Assembly (NCBI RefSeq): GCF_005502885.1
Contig: NZ_SCMR01000004.1
Location: 1-64,000 of the forward strand
Origin: Microbacterium sp. 2FI
GTDB lineage: Bacteria > Actinomycetota > Actinomycetes > Actinomycetales > Microbacteriaceae
DNA: 64,000 nucleotides
Reading direction: 5' to 3'
Positions 37,594 to 44,816 of the stretch are shown here, one piece after another. A model generated the notes under the pieces. It was not told the origin of the DNA and searched no databases. It saw nothing but the letters and a program-made list of their open reading frames with translations. The position numbers and the translations under genes are program-made. Numbering within the stretch: the stretch's first letter is position 1; each line of letters starts with the position of its first letter.

Positions 37594-37602
37594 GCGCGCG
37601 CT

Positions 37603-38298
37603 TCAGATCGCGTCGAGCGCAGCGTCCACCGCGGCGACGATGTGGATCCGCGTCGTCGGGAACACCGGCACGGGGCTGTCGCCCGCGCCGACGAGCAGCT
37701 CGATCTCGGTGCAGCCGAGGATGATCCCCTCGGCGCCCCGGGCGACGAGCCGGTCGATCACGCCGCGGAAGAGCGCGCGCGACTCGTCGGTGACGACCCC
37801 GTGGACGAGCTCGGCATAGATCACGCCGTGCACCGCATCGATGTCGCGCTCGTCGGGAACGAGCACCGTGAGCCCGTGGGACGAGAGCCGCTCGCGCAGG
37901 AAGGGGCGACGCATCGTGAACGCGGTGCCCAGCAGCGCCACCGTCGTCACACCGGCTCGCGCCACGGCGGCCGCCGTGGCATCCGCGATGTGCAGCAGCG
38001 GCACGGTCACGGCGGCCTCGATGTCGGCGGCGACGAGGTGCATCGTGTTCGTGCACAGCAGGATCACCTCGGCTCCCGCGGCTTCGAGCGCGGCGGCGCG
38101 GGAGGCGAGCAGCATCCCGGCGTCATCCCATCGGCCTGCCCGCTGGAGCTCTTCGATGTCGGCGAAGTCGACCGAGTCGACGATGAGGCGCGCCGAGTGG
38201 AAGCCGCCGAGCCGCTCGCGCACCGTCTCGTTCGCGATGCGGTAGTACTCCGCGGTCGACTCCCAGCTCATCCCGCCCAGCAGCCCGATGGTCTTCAT
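37603..38298 (-). CDS. Aspartate/glutamate racemase family protein
   Basis: 231 aa, cofactor-independent amino-acid racemase family. It opens with MKTIGLLGGMSWESTAEYY, the usual start of this family, and carries both catalytic-cysteine regions, LLCTNTMH and GIILGCTEIELL. I chose ATG at 38298 because GGAGGT lies six bases upstream; a longer frame to 38322 would add eight residues with no support. Length fits the family (~230 aa). It follows the YidC-like gene by 25 bases on the same strand and ends 9 bases from the stop of the convergent giant gene. A role in making D-Asp or D-Glu, for the wall or for D-amino acid use, is likely. Exact substrate is not readable from sequence. Confidence 0.9.
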   Translation of the reverse strand: MKTIGLLGGMSWESTAEYYRIANETVRERLGGFHSARLIVDSVDFADIEELQRAGRWDDAGMLLASRAAALEAAGAEVILLCTNTMHLVAADIEAAVTVPLLHIADATAAAVARAGVTTVALLGTAFTMRRPFLRERLSSHGLTVLVPDERDIDAVHGVIYAELVHGVVTDESRALFRGVIDRLVARGAEGIILGCTEIELLVGAGDSPVPVFPTTRIHIVAAVDAALDAI

Positions 38299-38323
38299 GC
38301 GCGCACCTCCCTGCCCCGCCACG

Positions 38324-39076
38324 CTACGGCACCGCGAGCGGGAAGCGGCGGCGCAGCACCACCCGCTGCGCGAGCGACCACGTCACCGTCGTCGTGAGGT
38401 AGAGGGTCGCGGCCAGCGGCACGAACATCGCGAACACGGCGGTCGCGAACTGCAGCACGCCGATCATGCGCGCAGCCGTGGGCCCGGCGAGCGGCGGCGC
38501 GTCCGCACTGTCGTCGATCGGCACGCGGAAGGCCCGCCGCGTGATCTCGGCGACCACCACGATGACGGCGATCAGCGCCCCGAACACGGCGAAGGTAGCC
38601 GGGGTGGCGGTGCCGGCGGCGATCGCGCCGACGAGGCTCGTGCCGAGCGGTACGCCGAAGAGCTCTTCGCTCAGCAGCGCATCGGGGTGGCCGGCGATCG
38701 TCGGGTGCACGAAGAGCGTGTACAGGATGCCGAGCACCGGGGCCTGCACGAGAAGCGGCAGGCAGCCCGCGAATGGCGAGGTGTTCTCGTCGGCGTAGAG
38801 CTTCATCGTCTCGCGCTGGAGGCGCTCGCGGTCGTTCCGGTGCCGCCGTTGCAGCTCGCGGAGGCGCGGCGCCAGGCGGCTGCGCGTCTGCTCGGCTCGG
38901 GCTTGCGAGATGGCGGTGGGGATGAGGGCGGCACGCACCACGAGGGTGATGAGGACGACGGATGCCGCGGCCGCGGCGGATCCGGTGAGGGGTTCGAGCA
39001 GGGCGGCGAGCCACATCAGCACGCCGGAGGCAGCGTCCAGGATCGCGGCGAGGGGTGGGAGGGCGAAGAGGTCCAT
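38324..39076 (-). CDS. yidC: YidC/Oxa1-type membrane protein insertase
   Basis: 250 aa, short form without the large periplasmic domain of proteobacterial YidC. It has five predicted membrane segments: VLMWLAALLEPL, SVVLITLVVRAALIP (with the conserved Arg of the insertase groove), CLPLLVQAPVLGILYTLFV, FAVFGALIAVIVVVAEI, and a final long hydrophobic stretch. Between the first two is the basic region RSRLAPRLRELQRRHRNDRERL, typical of the family's cytoplasmic loop. ATG at 39076 starts just before the first helix but has no good Shine-Dalgarno; GTG at 39136 is the alternative. It is probably a second YidC, since the essential copy of actinobacteria usually sits near rnpA/rsmG at the origin. It follows the DUF6412-like gene and precedes the racemase, all leftward. 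Confidence 0.85.
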   Translation of the reverse strand: MDLFALPPLAAILDAASGVLMWLAALLEPLTGSAAAAASVVLITLVVRAALIPTAISQARAEQTRSRLAPRLRELQRRHRNDRERLQRETMKLYADENTSPFAGCLPLLVQAPVLGILYTLFVHPTIAGHPDALLSEELFGVPLGTSLVGAIAAGTATPATFAVFGALIAVIVVVAEITRRAFRVPIDDSADAPPLAGPTAARMIGVLQFATAVFAMFVPLAATLYLTTTVTWSLAQRVVLRRRFPLAVP

Positions 39077-39178
39077 GAGGGTGTCCGTTCGTGGGTGTCG
39101 GGGCGTCGGCGTATGGCCGCGACGCACCGGGGACACGACGGATCGCCCCGCTCAGGCGGGGCAGAAGGTCACCGGGGT

Positions 39179-39460
39179 TTACGCGGCCGAGGCCGCGAAC
39201 CCGGGTGCTCGCGGACGCGCATGGCCCGCGGCATCCGGATGACTCTGCCCGAGCAGCGCCCCGACGTCGATCGCCCGGCGCGGGTGCGGCGCCGATCGAC
39301 CGGCCGATGCCGGCAGCTCGAGGATCGCGGCGGCGAGGGCGAGCACCGCGACGGCGGCGACGGCGGCGACGGCGAGGGCCACGGCACTCGGCTCGGGCAC
39401 CGCCACGAGGCCGAGCGCGGCGAGGAGCACGCGCACCAGCGAGCCGATCGACTCGAGCAT
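39179..39460 (-). CDS. Small DUF6412-like membrane peptide
   Basis: 93 aa. Residues ~1-50 are strongly hydrophobic (SLVRVLLAALGLVAVPEPSA, then an Ala/Val-rich helix), and the C-terminal part is soluble and ends in a DVGALLGQSHPDAAGHARPR motif. That tail fits a short actinobacterial family (DUF6412) that I recall next to yidC-like genes. ATG at 39460 is chosen over the longer frame because GGGGGTGG lies about eight bases upstream. It is upstream of the YidC-type gene in the same direction with about 100 bases between. Function is unknown; it may be a substrate or partner of the insertase (inference). Confidence 0.7.
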   Translation of the reverse strand: MLESIGSLVRVLLAALGLVAVPEPSAVALAVAAVAAVAVLALAAAILELPASAGRSAPHPRRAIDVGALLGQSHPDAAGHARPRAPGFAASAA

Positions 39461-39486
39461 GTGCACCACCCCCCTTTGCTGCGCCC

Positions 39487-39492
39487 ACGCTA
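39487..39492 (-). promoter_or_regulatory. Candidate -10 for the DUF6412/yidC/racemase set
   Basis: TAGCGT on the minus strand, about 27 bases before the ATG at 39460, with no clear -35. The divergent region 39461-39606 also contains GGATGC-G-GCATCC, a short dyad at 39509-39521. Weak call. Confidence 0.25.
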
Positions 39493-39592
39493 ACACCACG
39501 ACGGCGGCAGGATGCGGCATCCGCTGCACCGATCGGTGGCGCCGTTGCAGCGGGGTGCAGCCGTCGTGGGACGACGAGCGGTGCGCAGCGCG

Positions 39593-39598
39593 TAGGCT
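39593..39598 (+). promoter_or_regulatory. Candidate leaderless -10 for yaeQ
   Basis: TAGGCT ends eight bases before the ATG at 39607 and no Shine-Dalgarno lies between. This spacing fits a transcript that begins at or one base before the start codon. Confidence 0.4.
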
Positions 39599-39606
39599 CA
39601 GGCGCT

Positions 39607-40146
39607 ATGGCACTCGGAGCGACGATGTACACCTTCGCGGTGCAGCTGGCAGACGTCGATCGGGGCGTGTACGAAGACCTGTCGCTGCGCATGGCGCGGC
39701 ATCCGTCCGAGACCGATGCGTTCATGGTGACTCGCCTGCTCGCGTACCTCCTCGAGTACGAGGAGGGGATCGTCTTCAGCGAGGGCATCTCGTCGAACGA
39801 CGAACCCGCGGTGCTCGTGCGCGATCTCACCGGGCGCCTGACGGCCTGGATCGAGGTCGGCGCCCCTGACGCCGCCCGCCTGCACTACGGCAGCAAGCTC
39901 GCCGACCGCACCGCCGTGTACACGCATCGCGACCCGGCGAAGGTGATGGCGCCGTGGGCGGGCAAGAAGATCCACCGCGCCGAAGACATCCCGCTCTACA
40001 GCTTCGACCCGGGCTTCGTGGATGCCGCCGTCAACGCCGTCGAGCGCCGCAACGCCGTGACCCTGTCGATCACCGAGCGTCAGCTCTACCTCGAGCTCAA
40101 CGGCACGTCACTGAGCTCGGCCGTGCACGAGCACCGCATCGACTGA
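39607..40146 (+). CDS. yaeQ: YaeQ family protein
   Basis: 179 aa, the usual length of the family. The start MALGATMYTFAVQLADVDRG and the motifs HPSETDAFMVTRLLAYLLEY, WIEVGAPDA and FDPGFVDAAV are characteristic of YaeQ, whose fold is related to PD-(D/E)XK nucleases (family knowledge). E(E)G..FSEGIS.NDEPA and D-x-T-G-x-x-x-x-W-I-E supply the acidic residues of that core. Early work linked YaeQ to RfaH-like suppression, but the biochemical role is not settled. The gene diverges from the DUF6412/yidC set. It ends before a long inverted repeat that separates it from the convergent sensor kinase. Confidence 0.9.
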   Translation: MALGATMYTFAVQLADVDRGVYEDLSLRMARHPSETDAFMVTRLLAYLLEYEEGIVFSEGISSNDEPAVLVRDLTGRLTAWIEVGAPDAARLHYGSKLADRTAVYTHRDPAKVMAPWAGKKIHRAEDIPLYSFDPGFVDAAVNAVERRNAVTLSITERQLYLELNGTSLSSAVHEHRID

Positions 40147-40170
40147 GGGGCGGGGCCGGTGCAACGAGCA

Positions 40171-40228
40171 CCGAGACGACGCAGAGTGCTGGCTACCCGC
40201 GCGTAGGCGACGATCTGCGTCGTCTCGG
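40171..40228. terminator. Long inverted repeat, probable bidirectional terminator
   Basis: CCGAGACGACGCAGA (40171-40185) pairs perfectly with TCTGCGTCGTCTCGG (40214-40228). The 28-base loop itself holds a CTAC/GTAG mini-stem. It lies between the stops of the convergent yaeQ and kinase genes and can terminate in both directions. No T-run follows. Confidence 0.6.
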
Positions 40229-40248
40229 CGGCCCAGATGACCCGCGCA

Positions 40249-41379
40249 TCAGCCGGCGAGCGGCAGCCGCACCGCGACGCGCGCGCCGCCGCCGTCGCCA
40301 TTGCCCGCCGTCGCTTCACCGCCGTGGGCGCGCGCGATGCCGCGGACGATCGCGAGGCCGAGCCCCGCGGCGCCGGTGATGTCGATCCGGTGGGGTGAGC
40401 GCGCGGTATCGCCGCGCCAGCCGGCCTCGAACACCCTGTCGACCTCGCCCGCGGCGAACCCCGGTCCGTCGTCCCCCACGACCAGCAGGGCGGCGTCGCC
40501 GTCGCGGCTGACATCCACGCGAATGCCGCCGCCCGCCGGCGTGTGCTGCAGAGCATTGGCGAGCAGATTCGCGACGGCTCGTGCGAGCTGCCCGGCATCG
40601 GCCTCGACGGTGCCGGGGTCGGTAGCGACGACATCCAGCTCGACGCCGGCGGCCTCGGCGAGGGGGCGGAGATCGGATGCCGCGTCGCTCGCCACATCCG
40701 CCAGCGACACGCGCTCGCGGCGGAGGGGCAGCGTTCCGGCATCGATCTGCGAGACGGCGAACAGGTCCGACACCATCGCGTCGACACGATCGGTCTGCGC
40801 CACGATCTGCGCGATGTAGCGCTCGGGGTCGCGCGCGAGGCCGTCCTGCAGCGCCTCGGCCTGAGCGCGGATGCCGGCGAGCGGCACCCGCAGGTCGTGC
40901 GTGATGCGGGTGACGAGGTCGCGCCTCGTCACCTCCTGCTGCGCGATCTGCTCGCGCGCCGCCGTGAGGCGGGCATCCGACGCCGCCAGCTCTTCGAGCA
41001 CGGCGCGGAACTCGCCCACCGCGATGGGACGGACTTCGACGGGGATGCCGTTGCCCAGGTCTTCGGCGGCGCCACGCAGCATGCGGGCCGAGCGCGAGAT
41101 CTGCGACCCCACCAGCAGTGCCGCCACCACTGCCACCACTCCGCTCGTCACGGCGATCGTGATCGCGATGCGGGCGTCGTGCTCCGACAGGTACATCGCC
41201 TGCGCCGCCACGAGCACGCCGCCGGTCACCGACGCCACCGCGGCGACGACGATCGTCACCAGGTGCACCGCGATCGGCGCACGCGCCGCCCGCCGCAGCA
41301 CCACCCACGCCACGAGCCCCACGCCCACGGCGATCCCGGCCGAGACGGCGACCACCCGAAGCACATCCGCCATCGTCAC
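40249..41379 (-). CDS. Sensor histidine kinase
   Basis: 376 aa. Three hydrophobic segments lie in the first ~120 residues (VVAVSAGIAVGVGLVAWVVL; LVTIVVAAVASVTGGVLVAA; IAITIAVTSGVVAVVAALLV), followed by a HAMP-like linker. The catalytic core then has the H-box RITHDLRVPLAGIRAQ, the N-box VANLLANALQHTP, the G1 box VVGDDGPGFA and the G2 box GAAGLGLAIVRGIARAHGG. GTG at 41379 is chosen because it overlaps the regulator's TGA (GTGA) and has GGGAGG six bases upstream; an ATG two codons later is the alternative. It is the last gene of the leftward thioredoxin/ccdA/regulator/kinase operon, so its signal is probably extracytoplasmic thiol or redox state (inference). There is no PAS or large external sensor domain, so sensing is likely in or near the membrane. 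Confidence 0.92.
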   Translation of the reverse strand: MTMADVLRVVAVSAGIAVGVGLVAWVVLRRAARAPIAVHLVTIVVAAVASVTGGVLVAAQAMYLSEHDARIAITIAVTSGVVAVVAALLVGSQISRSARMLRGAAEDLGNGIPVEVRPIAVGEFRAVLEELAASDARLTAAREQIAQQEVTRRDLVTRITHDLRVPLAGIRAQAEALQDGLARDPERYIAQIVAQTDRVDAMVSDLFAVSQIDAGTLPLRRERVSLADVASDAASDLRPLAEAAGVELDVVATDPGTVEADAGQLARAVANLLANALQHTPAGGGIRVDVSRDGDAALLVVGDDGPGFAAGEVDRVFEAGWRGDTARSPHRIDITGAAGLGLAIVRGIARAHGGEATAGNGDGGGARVAVRLPLAG

Positions 41380-42128
41380 GAGCCGCCTCCCGACGCATCG
41401 GCGGGGGAGTCGTCGAAGCGGTAGCCGTAGCCCCACACCGTGACGAGGCGCAGGGGGGTCGCGGCATCCGTCTCGATCTTCTCGCGCAGGCGCCGCACGT
41501 GCACCGTCACCGTCGACAGGTCGCCGTGCTCCCAGCCCCAGACGCCCCGCAGCAGGTCTTCGCGCGAGAAGACCGTGCCGGGGCGACGGGCGAGGAAGAC
41601 GAGCAGGTCGAACTCGCGCGTCGTGAGGGCGAGGCGATGGCCCTCGATCATCGCCGTGCGCGCAGCCGTGTCGATGCGGATGCCGGCACGGTCGACGATG
41701 GATGCCGGCGACCCCGCCGCGGCGACCTCTTCGACCGCGAGAGTGCGGCGCAGCACGGTCTGCACGCGCAGGGTGAGCTCGCGCGGCGAGAACGGCTTCG
41801 AGAGGTAGTCGTCGACGCCGGCTTCGAGACCGGCGATGCGATCGTCTTCGGCGCCGAGGGCGGTGAGCATGACGATCGGCACCGATCCGGTCGCCCGGAT
41901 CCGCCGCGTCACCTCGACCCCGTCGATGCCGGGCAGCATGCGATCCAGCACGATCAGGTCGGGCGCGGCCGTCGCGACGACATCGAGCGCGGTGAAGGCG
42001 TCGGCGGCCTCGAGCACCCGGAAGCCGGCGTCTTCGAGGTACGCCCGGCACACCTCGACCACGGTCGCGTCGTCGTCGACGATGAGGACGACGCGCCCTT
42101 CCAGCATCCGATCGTCCGTGTCACCCAC
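41376..42128 (-). CDS. OmpR/PhoB-type response regulator
   Basis: 250 aa. The receiver domain has the acidic pocket VLIVDDDA, the phospho-acceptor region DLIVLDRMLPGIDG, the switch Thr/Ser region VMLTALG and Lys in LSKPFSP. The C-terminal winged helix has TTREFDLLVFLARRPGTVFS and TVTVHVRRLREKIE, then VWGYGYRF, as in PhoB-type DNA-binding domains. GTG at 42128 overlaps the end of the ccdA-like gene by eight bases; ATG at 42107 (MLEGRVV) is a possible later start. It partners the kinase that overlaps its 3' end. It probably controls its own operon, since the operon's first two genes are the redox pair. Confidence 0.92.
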   Translation of the reverse strand: MGDTDDRMLEGRVVLIVDDDATVVEVCRAYLEDAGFRVLEAADAFTALDVVATAAPDLIVLDRMLPGIDGVEVTRRIRATGSVPIVMLTALGAEDDRIAGLEAGVDDYLSKPFSPRELTLRVQTVLRRTLAVEEVAAAGSPASIVDRAGIRIDTAARTAMIEGHRLALTTREFDLLVFLARRPGTVFSREDLLRGVWGWEHGDLSTVTVHVRRLREKIETDAATPLRLVTVWGYGYRFDDSPADASGGGS

Positions 42129-42861
42129 CTCCGATCCACTCCTCGATGCGTGCGATCGGATCGTACAGCCCGGCGTCGAGGATCCACGTCTGCAGCTGCT
42201 TGTCGAAGCCGGTGATCACGGCGATCCCGACGAGGATGAAGAGCACGCCGACCACCCGGCGGAACCATCCGTCGGGGTCCGCCGCCCAGCCGAGCCGCCG
42301 CACGAGGCCGCGCCCGAGCAGGGCGATGAGCAGCAGCATCCCGGCGAGCCCGACCGCGTACGCCAGTACGTACGCGACGCCCTCGGCGAACGAGACGGGC
42401 AGCACCGCCGCGACGATCAGCGCGTACGTCGGGCTGCAGCTCGAGAAGACGGGGCCGAGCGCGGCGCCGGTGAGGATGTCGCCGCCGACGCTCTGCCGGC
42501 CCACCGACCGGTCGAGCGCCTCAGCGCTCCGCCGCTGGAGTCCGAGCGCGGTCGAGACGCGATCCCACAGGCGCGGGAAGAGCATGTCCACGCCCAGCAG
42601 GATCACGATCGCGCCAGAGATCGCCTGCCACACCTGCGGCGGCACGCCGAGCAGCGCCGTCGTCGCCTTCAGTGCGAGTGTGAAGAGCACGACGGATGCC
42701 GCGAGCGACGCCGCGATGACGTACGGCCGCCACCGGGCCCGGCGTTCGTCGCCGTCGTTGACGATCGCGCCGCCGATGATGACGGGAAGGAGCGGCAGCA
42801 CGCAGGGCGCGAGCACCGTCAGCACGCCCGCGGCGACCGCCAGGGCGAGCGAGGCGGTCAC
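42121..42861 (-). CDS. ccdA: CcdA/DsbD-type transmembrane thiol-electron carrier
   Basis: 246 aa, mostly hydrophobic with about six membrane segments. Two conserved cysteines sit in the expected halves of the pseudo-symmetric fold: VLAPCVLPLLPVIIGG in the first and FSSCSPTYALIVAA in the second. CcdA-type proteins carry reducing equivalents from cytoplasmic thioredoxin to extracytoplasmic thiol proteins. The start GTG at 42861 overlaps the TGA of the upstream thioredoxin-like gene (GTGA) without a strong Shine-Dalgarno, which points to translational coupling. The longer open frame upstream only reads the lipoprotein gene out of frame. The natural electron acceptor is the lipoprotein encoded next door. 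No cytochrome c maturation genes are in the window. Confidence 0.88.
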   Translation of the reverse strand: MTASLALAVAAGVLTVLAPCVLPLLPVIIGGAIVNDGDERRARWRPYVIAASLAASVVLFTLALKATTALLGVPPQVWQAISGAIVILLGVDMLFPRLWDRVSTALGLQRRSAEALDRSVGRQSVGGDILTGAALGPVFSSCSPTYALIVAAVLPVSFAEGVAYVLAYAVGLAGMLLLIALLGRGLVRRLGWAADPDGWFRRVVGVLFILVGIAVITGFDKQLQTWILDAGLYDPIARIEEWIGGG

Positions 42862-43385
42862 GGCATCGCGGCTTCGAGCGATGCGACCGACGGGTCGTCG
42901 TACAGCACCACGCTCGAGATCATCTCGCCGTCGTCGTCGACGAACACGATCGTGGTCTGGAGGGTGACGCCGTACTGCTGGCGCAGATCGGTGCGGTCGT
43001 CGAAGTCGACTTTGAAGACGGTCAGGCCGTCGGGGGCGCCGTCGGCGCGCAGCTCGTCGTCGAGCGCGCGGCACTTCGGGCACCACGTCGCGTGGAAGAA
43101 CAGCGCCTTGGGGCCGGCGGTCTCGGCGATGATGCCGTCTTCGTAGTCGACGTAGGCGCCCTCGGCGGGAGCCATCGGTTCGGCGGTCTCGGTCGCGCTC
43201 GGCTCGCCGGCCATCGCGTCGGGGGATTCCTCCGCCATCGGCTCAGACGCTGCGGGCGTCTCCATCGAGGTCGGCGCGTTGTCCGCCATCGGCTCGACGC
43301 CGGTCGCGCAGCCGGCGAGTGCGATGGCCGCGGCGGTCAGCACACCGACGAGCATCAGCCGGGCGCGAACTCTCGTCTTCGTCAT
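42858..43385 (-). CDS. Thioredoxin-like lipoprotein
   Basis: 175 aa. The signal peptide ends in the lipobox ALAGC (MLVGVLTAAAIALAGC), so the protein should be attached to the outer face of the membrane. A low-complexity linker repeats EPMA/PSA units (residues ~28-75). The thioredoxin-fold domain follows, with the active site ATWCPKCRALDDEL. The usual cis-Pro loop reads TLQTTIVFVDDDG, without Pro. ATG at 43385 has GGGGAGAC about seven bases upstream; the in-frame extension to 43430 is not supported. First gene of a four-gene leftward operon; it probably receives electrons from the CcdA-like protein. Confidence 0.88.
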   Translation of the reverse strand: MTKTRVRARLMLVGVLTAAAIALAGCATGVEPMADNAPTSMETPAASEPMAEESPDAMAGEPSATETAEPMAPAEGAYVDYEDGIIAETAGPKALFFHATWCPKCRALDDELRADGAPDGLTVFKVDFDDRTDLRQQYGVTLQTTIVFVDDDGEMISSVVLYDDPSVASLEAAMP

Positions 43386-43483
43386 GGCCGTCTCCCCGTC
43401 GCGGTGCGGGTCACCGCCGACACGAATCACGCTACGCCGGGCGTCCGGTCACAACGGCGATGGGCCATTACGGATTCGTGACG

Positions 43484-44641
43484 TCAGCGGCCGTGCCGAG
43501 CCGTCGCCAACTCGGCGGCCAGCACCATGCCGCCGACGATTTCTGCGCTCGCGCCGAGCTCGGCAGCGGTGACGACGGTGCCTGTGGCGATCATCGGACG
43601 GGCGAATTCGTCGACCGCCCAGGAGACGCCCTCGATGAACGGCGGGTGACTCGACCCGAGCGATCCGCCGATGACGACACCGGCCGGATTCAGCAGATTA
43701 CAGAAGTGGGCGACGAACCTGCCGAGCGCCCGCCCGGCGTCGTTGAGGATCCGTTCCACCGTCTCATCGCCCGCATCGAGTACGGACTGAGGCTCCACGC
43801 CGGGATGCGTGATCGCGATCTGCGACCGCACGGCATCGATCGATGCGACCGCCTCGACGCACCCGCGGTGTCCGCACCGGCAGAGTTCGCTGCGACCGGG
43901 GATGCGGCAGTGCCCGATATCGCCGACGATCCCGCGTGCGCCATAGTACGGAACGCCGTTCAGGAAGAGAGCGGCGCCGACGCCGTGTGCGACTTTGATG
44001 TACAGGAAGTCCGAGAGGCCACGAGCGGCGCCGCTGCTCCGCTCGCCGATCGCTCCCAGCACGGCGTCGTTCTCGACGTGGGTCTCGACGCCGATGCGGT
44101 CCGCGATCTCGGCTGCCGGAAACAGGCCGTCCCAGCCCTTCCCCGATCGCGTCGTCAGCACCTGTCTGGTCGTCCGATCGAGAGGGCGAGGGATCCCGGC
44201 GACGACGCCGTCGACACGGGTGATGCCGTGCGCTTCCCGCAACTCCTGGAGTGATGACGCTGCGCGATCGAAGAGCGTTGTCGCATCGAGATCGGCGGCG
44301 AATCCCGTGCGCGCCACCTCGGCGCCTTGCCCGTCGGCGATGGCGACGGTGACGTGCTGATGGCCGAAGTCGATGGCGGCGACGTGACTTGTGGAAGCAA
44401 CGGGGCGGAGGGTCAATCCGGGACGACCTCGGCCGGAGCCTGGCCCCTTGTCGACGGGATCGGACTCCTCGAGGAGGCCGGCGTCGATCAGTTGGCCGAC
44501 GGCATGACCCACGGTGCTGCGCGAGAATCCCGTCGACTCGATGAGCTGGGCACGTGTCATCGTCCCGGCTGCCCGGACGAGTCCGAGCAGACGGGACCGC
44601 GTGTGATCCCGCGGCGATGTCGGAGGGGGGAAGTCGCTCAC
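43484..44641 (-). CDS. ROK family transcriptional regulator (first copy)
   Basis: 385 aa. The N-terminal winged helix (TMTRAQLIESTGFSRSTVGH) is followed by a sugar-kinase-like ROK domain: AAIDFGHQHVTVAI phosphate-binding strand, HVENDAVLGAIGE, and the zinc motif CRCGHRGCVEAV. Such proteins are mostly sugar-responsive repressors (NagC/XylR type). GTG at 44641 has no Shine-Dalgarno. A TAGAGT -10-like hexamer sits exactly six bases upstream, so the mRNA is probably leaderless. It is divergent from the secreted esterase gene at 44886 and paralogous to the ROK gene at 58611-59771. Repeated GCCAATAA half-sites in the shared promoter are its likely operators (inference). Confidence 0.93.
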   Translation of the reverse strand: MSDFPPPTSPRDHTRSRLLGLVRAAGTMTRAQLIESTGFSRSTVGHAVGQLIDAGLLEESDPVDKGPGSGRGRPGLTLRPVASTSHVAAIDFGHQHVTVAIADGQGAEVARTGFAADLDATTLFDRAASSLQELREAHGITRVDGVVAGIPRPLDRTTRQVLTTRSGKGWDGLFPAAEIADRIGVETHVENDAVLGAIGERSSGAARGLSDFLYIKVAHGVGAALFLNGVPYYGARGIVGDIGHCRIPGRSELCRCGHRGCVEAVASIDAVRSQIAITHPGVEPQSVLDAGDETVERILNDAGRALGRFVAHFCNLLNPAGVVIGGSLGSSHPPFIEGVSWAVDEFARPMIATGTVVTAAELGASAEIVGGMVLAAELATARHGR

Positions 44642-44647
44642 GGATCG

Positions 44648-44653
44648 ACTCTA
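44648..44653 (-). promoter_or_regulatory. Leaderless -10 of first ROK gene
   Basis: TAGAGT on the minus strand, six bases before the GTG at 44641. The same TAGAGTCGA sequence and spacing precede the second ROK gene (59778-59783). There is no Shine-Dalgarno in either leader. Confidence 0.5.
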
Positions 44654-44667
44654 GCCACCAGCACGCG

Positions 44668-44797
44668 TTATTGGCCGAATCTGATCCGGATTCCCGATGA
44701 TTTGGGGCACATTTCACCGTCTACGCGCCTATTTATGACTGCTATTGGCGGTAAAGGCGGAGTTCTGAGACGGATACTCGGTTTTCATTGCCAATAA
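44668..44797. promoter_or_regulatory. ROK-type operator half-sites in the divergent promoter
   Basis: TTATTGGC (44668-44675), CTATTGGC (44742-44749) and the opposite-strand form GCCAATAA (44790-44797) occur in an unusually AT-rich 244-base gap. The first lies near the -35 position of the ROK promoter and the last overlaps the -35 of the esterase promoter, as expected for autoregulated divergent control. Binding is an inference. Confidence 0.4.
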
Positions 44798-44816
44798 TTG
44801 ATTCAGACCCTAGCCT
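44788..44816 (+). promoter_or_regulatory. Promoter of the secreted two-domain esterase
   Basis: TTGCCA (44788-44793), a 17-base spacer and TAGCCT (44811-44816). The expected transcript starts near 44823, about 60 bases before the ATG, leaving room for the AGGGAGA ribosome site. Confidence 0.5.

Noticed and set aside
804..36438. Very long minus-strand and alternate-frame open frames under the giant gene (for example 22888-29376, 17140-22713, 12829-16878, 32323-36438)
   Set aside because: They are Arg/Asp/His/Ala-rich translations expected opposite GC-rich, stop-poor coding sequence, with no recognisable domain or ribosome site.
37381..37593. Sortase (LPXTG) cell-wall anchor at the end of the giant protein
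   Set aside because: No LPxTG-like motif, no hydrophobic segment; the end is Pro-rich and then Gly-Lys.
40249..42051. 600-codon reading of the kinase gene
   Set aside because: The first ~220 codons are the response regulator read out of frame; the kinase begins at the coupled GTG at 41379.
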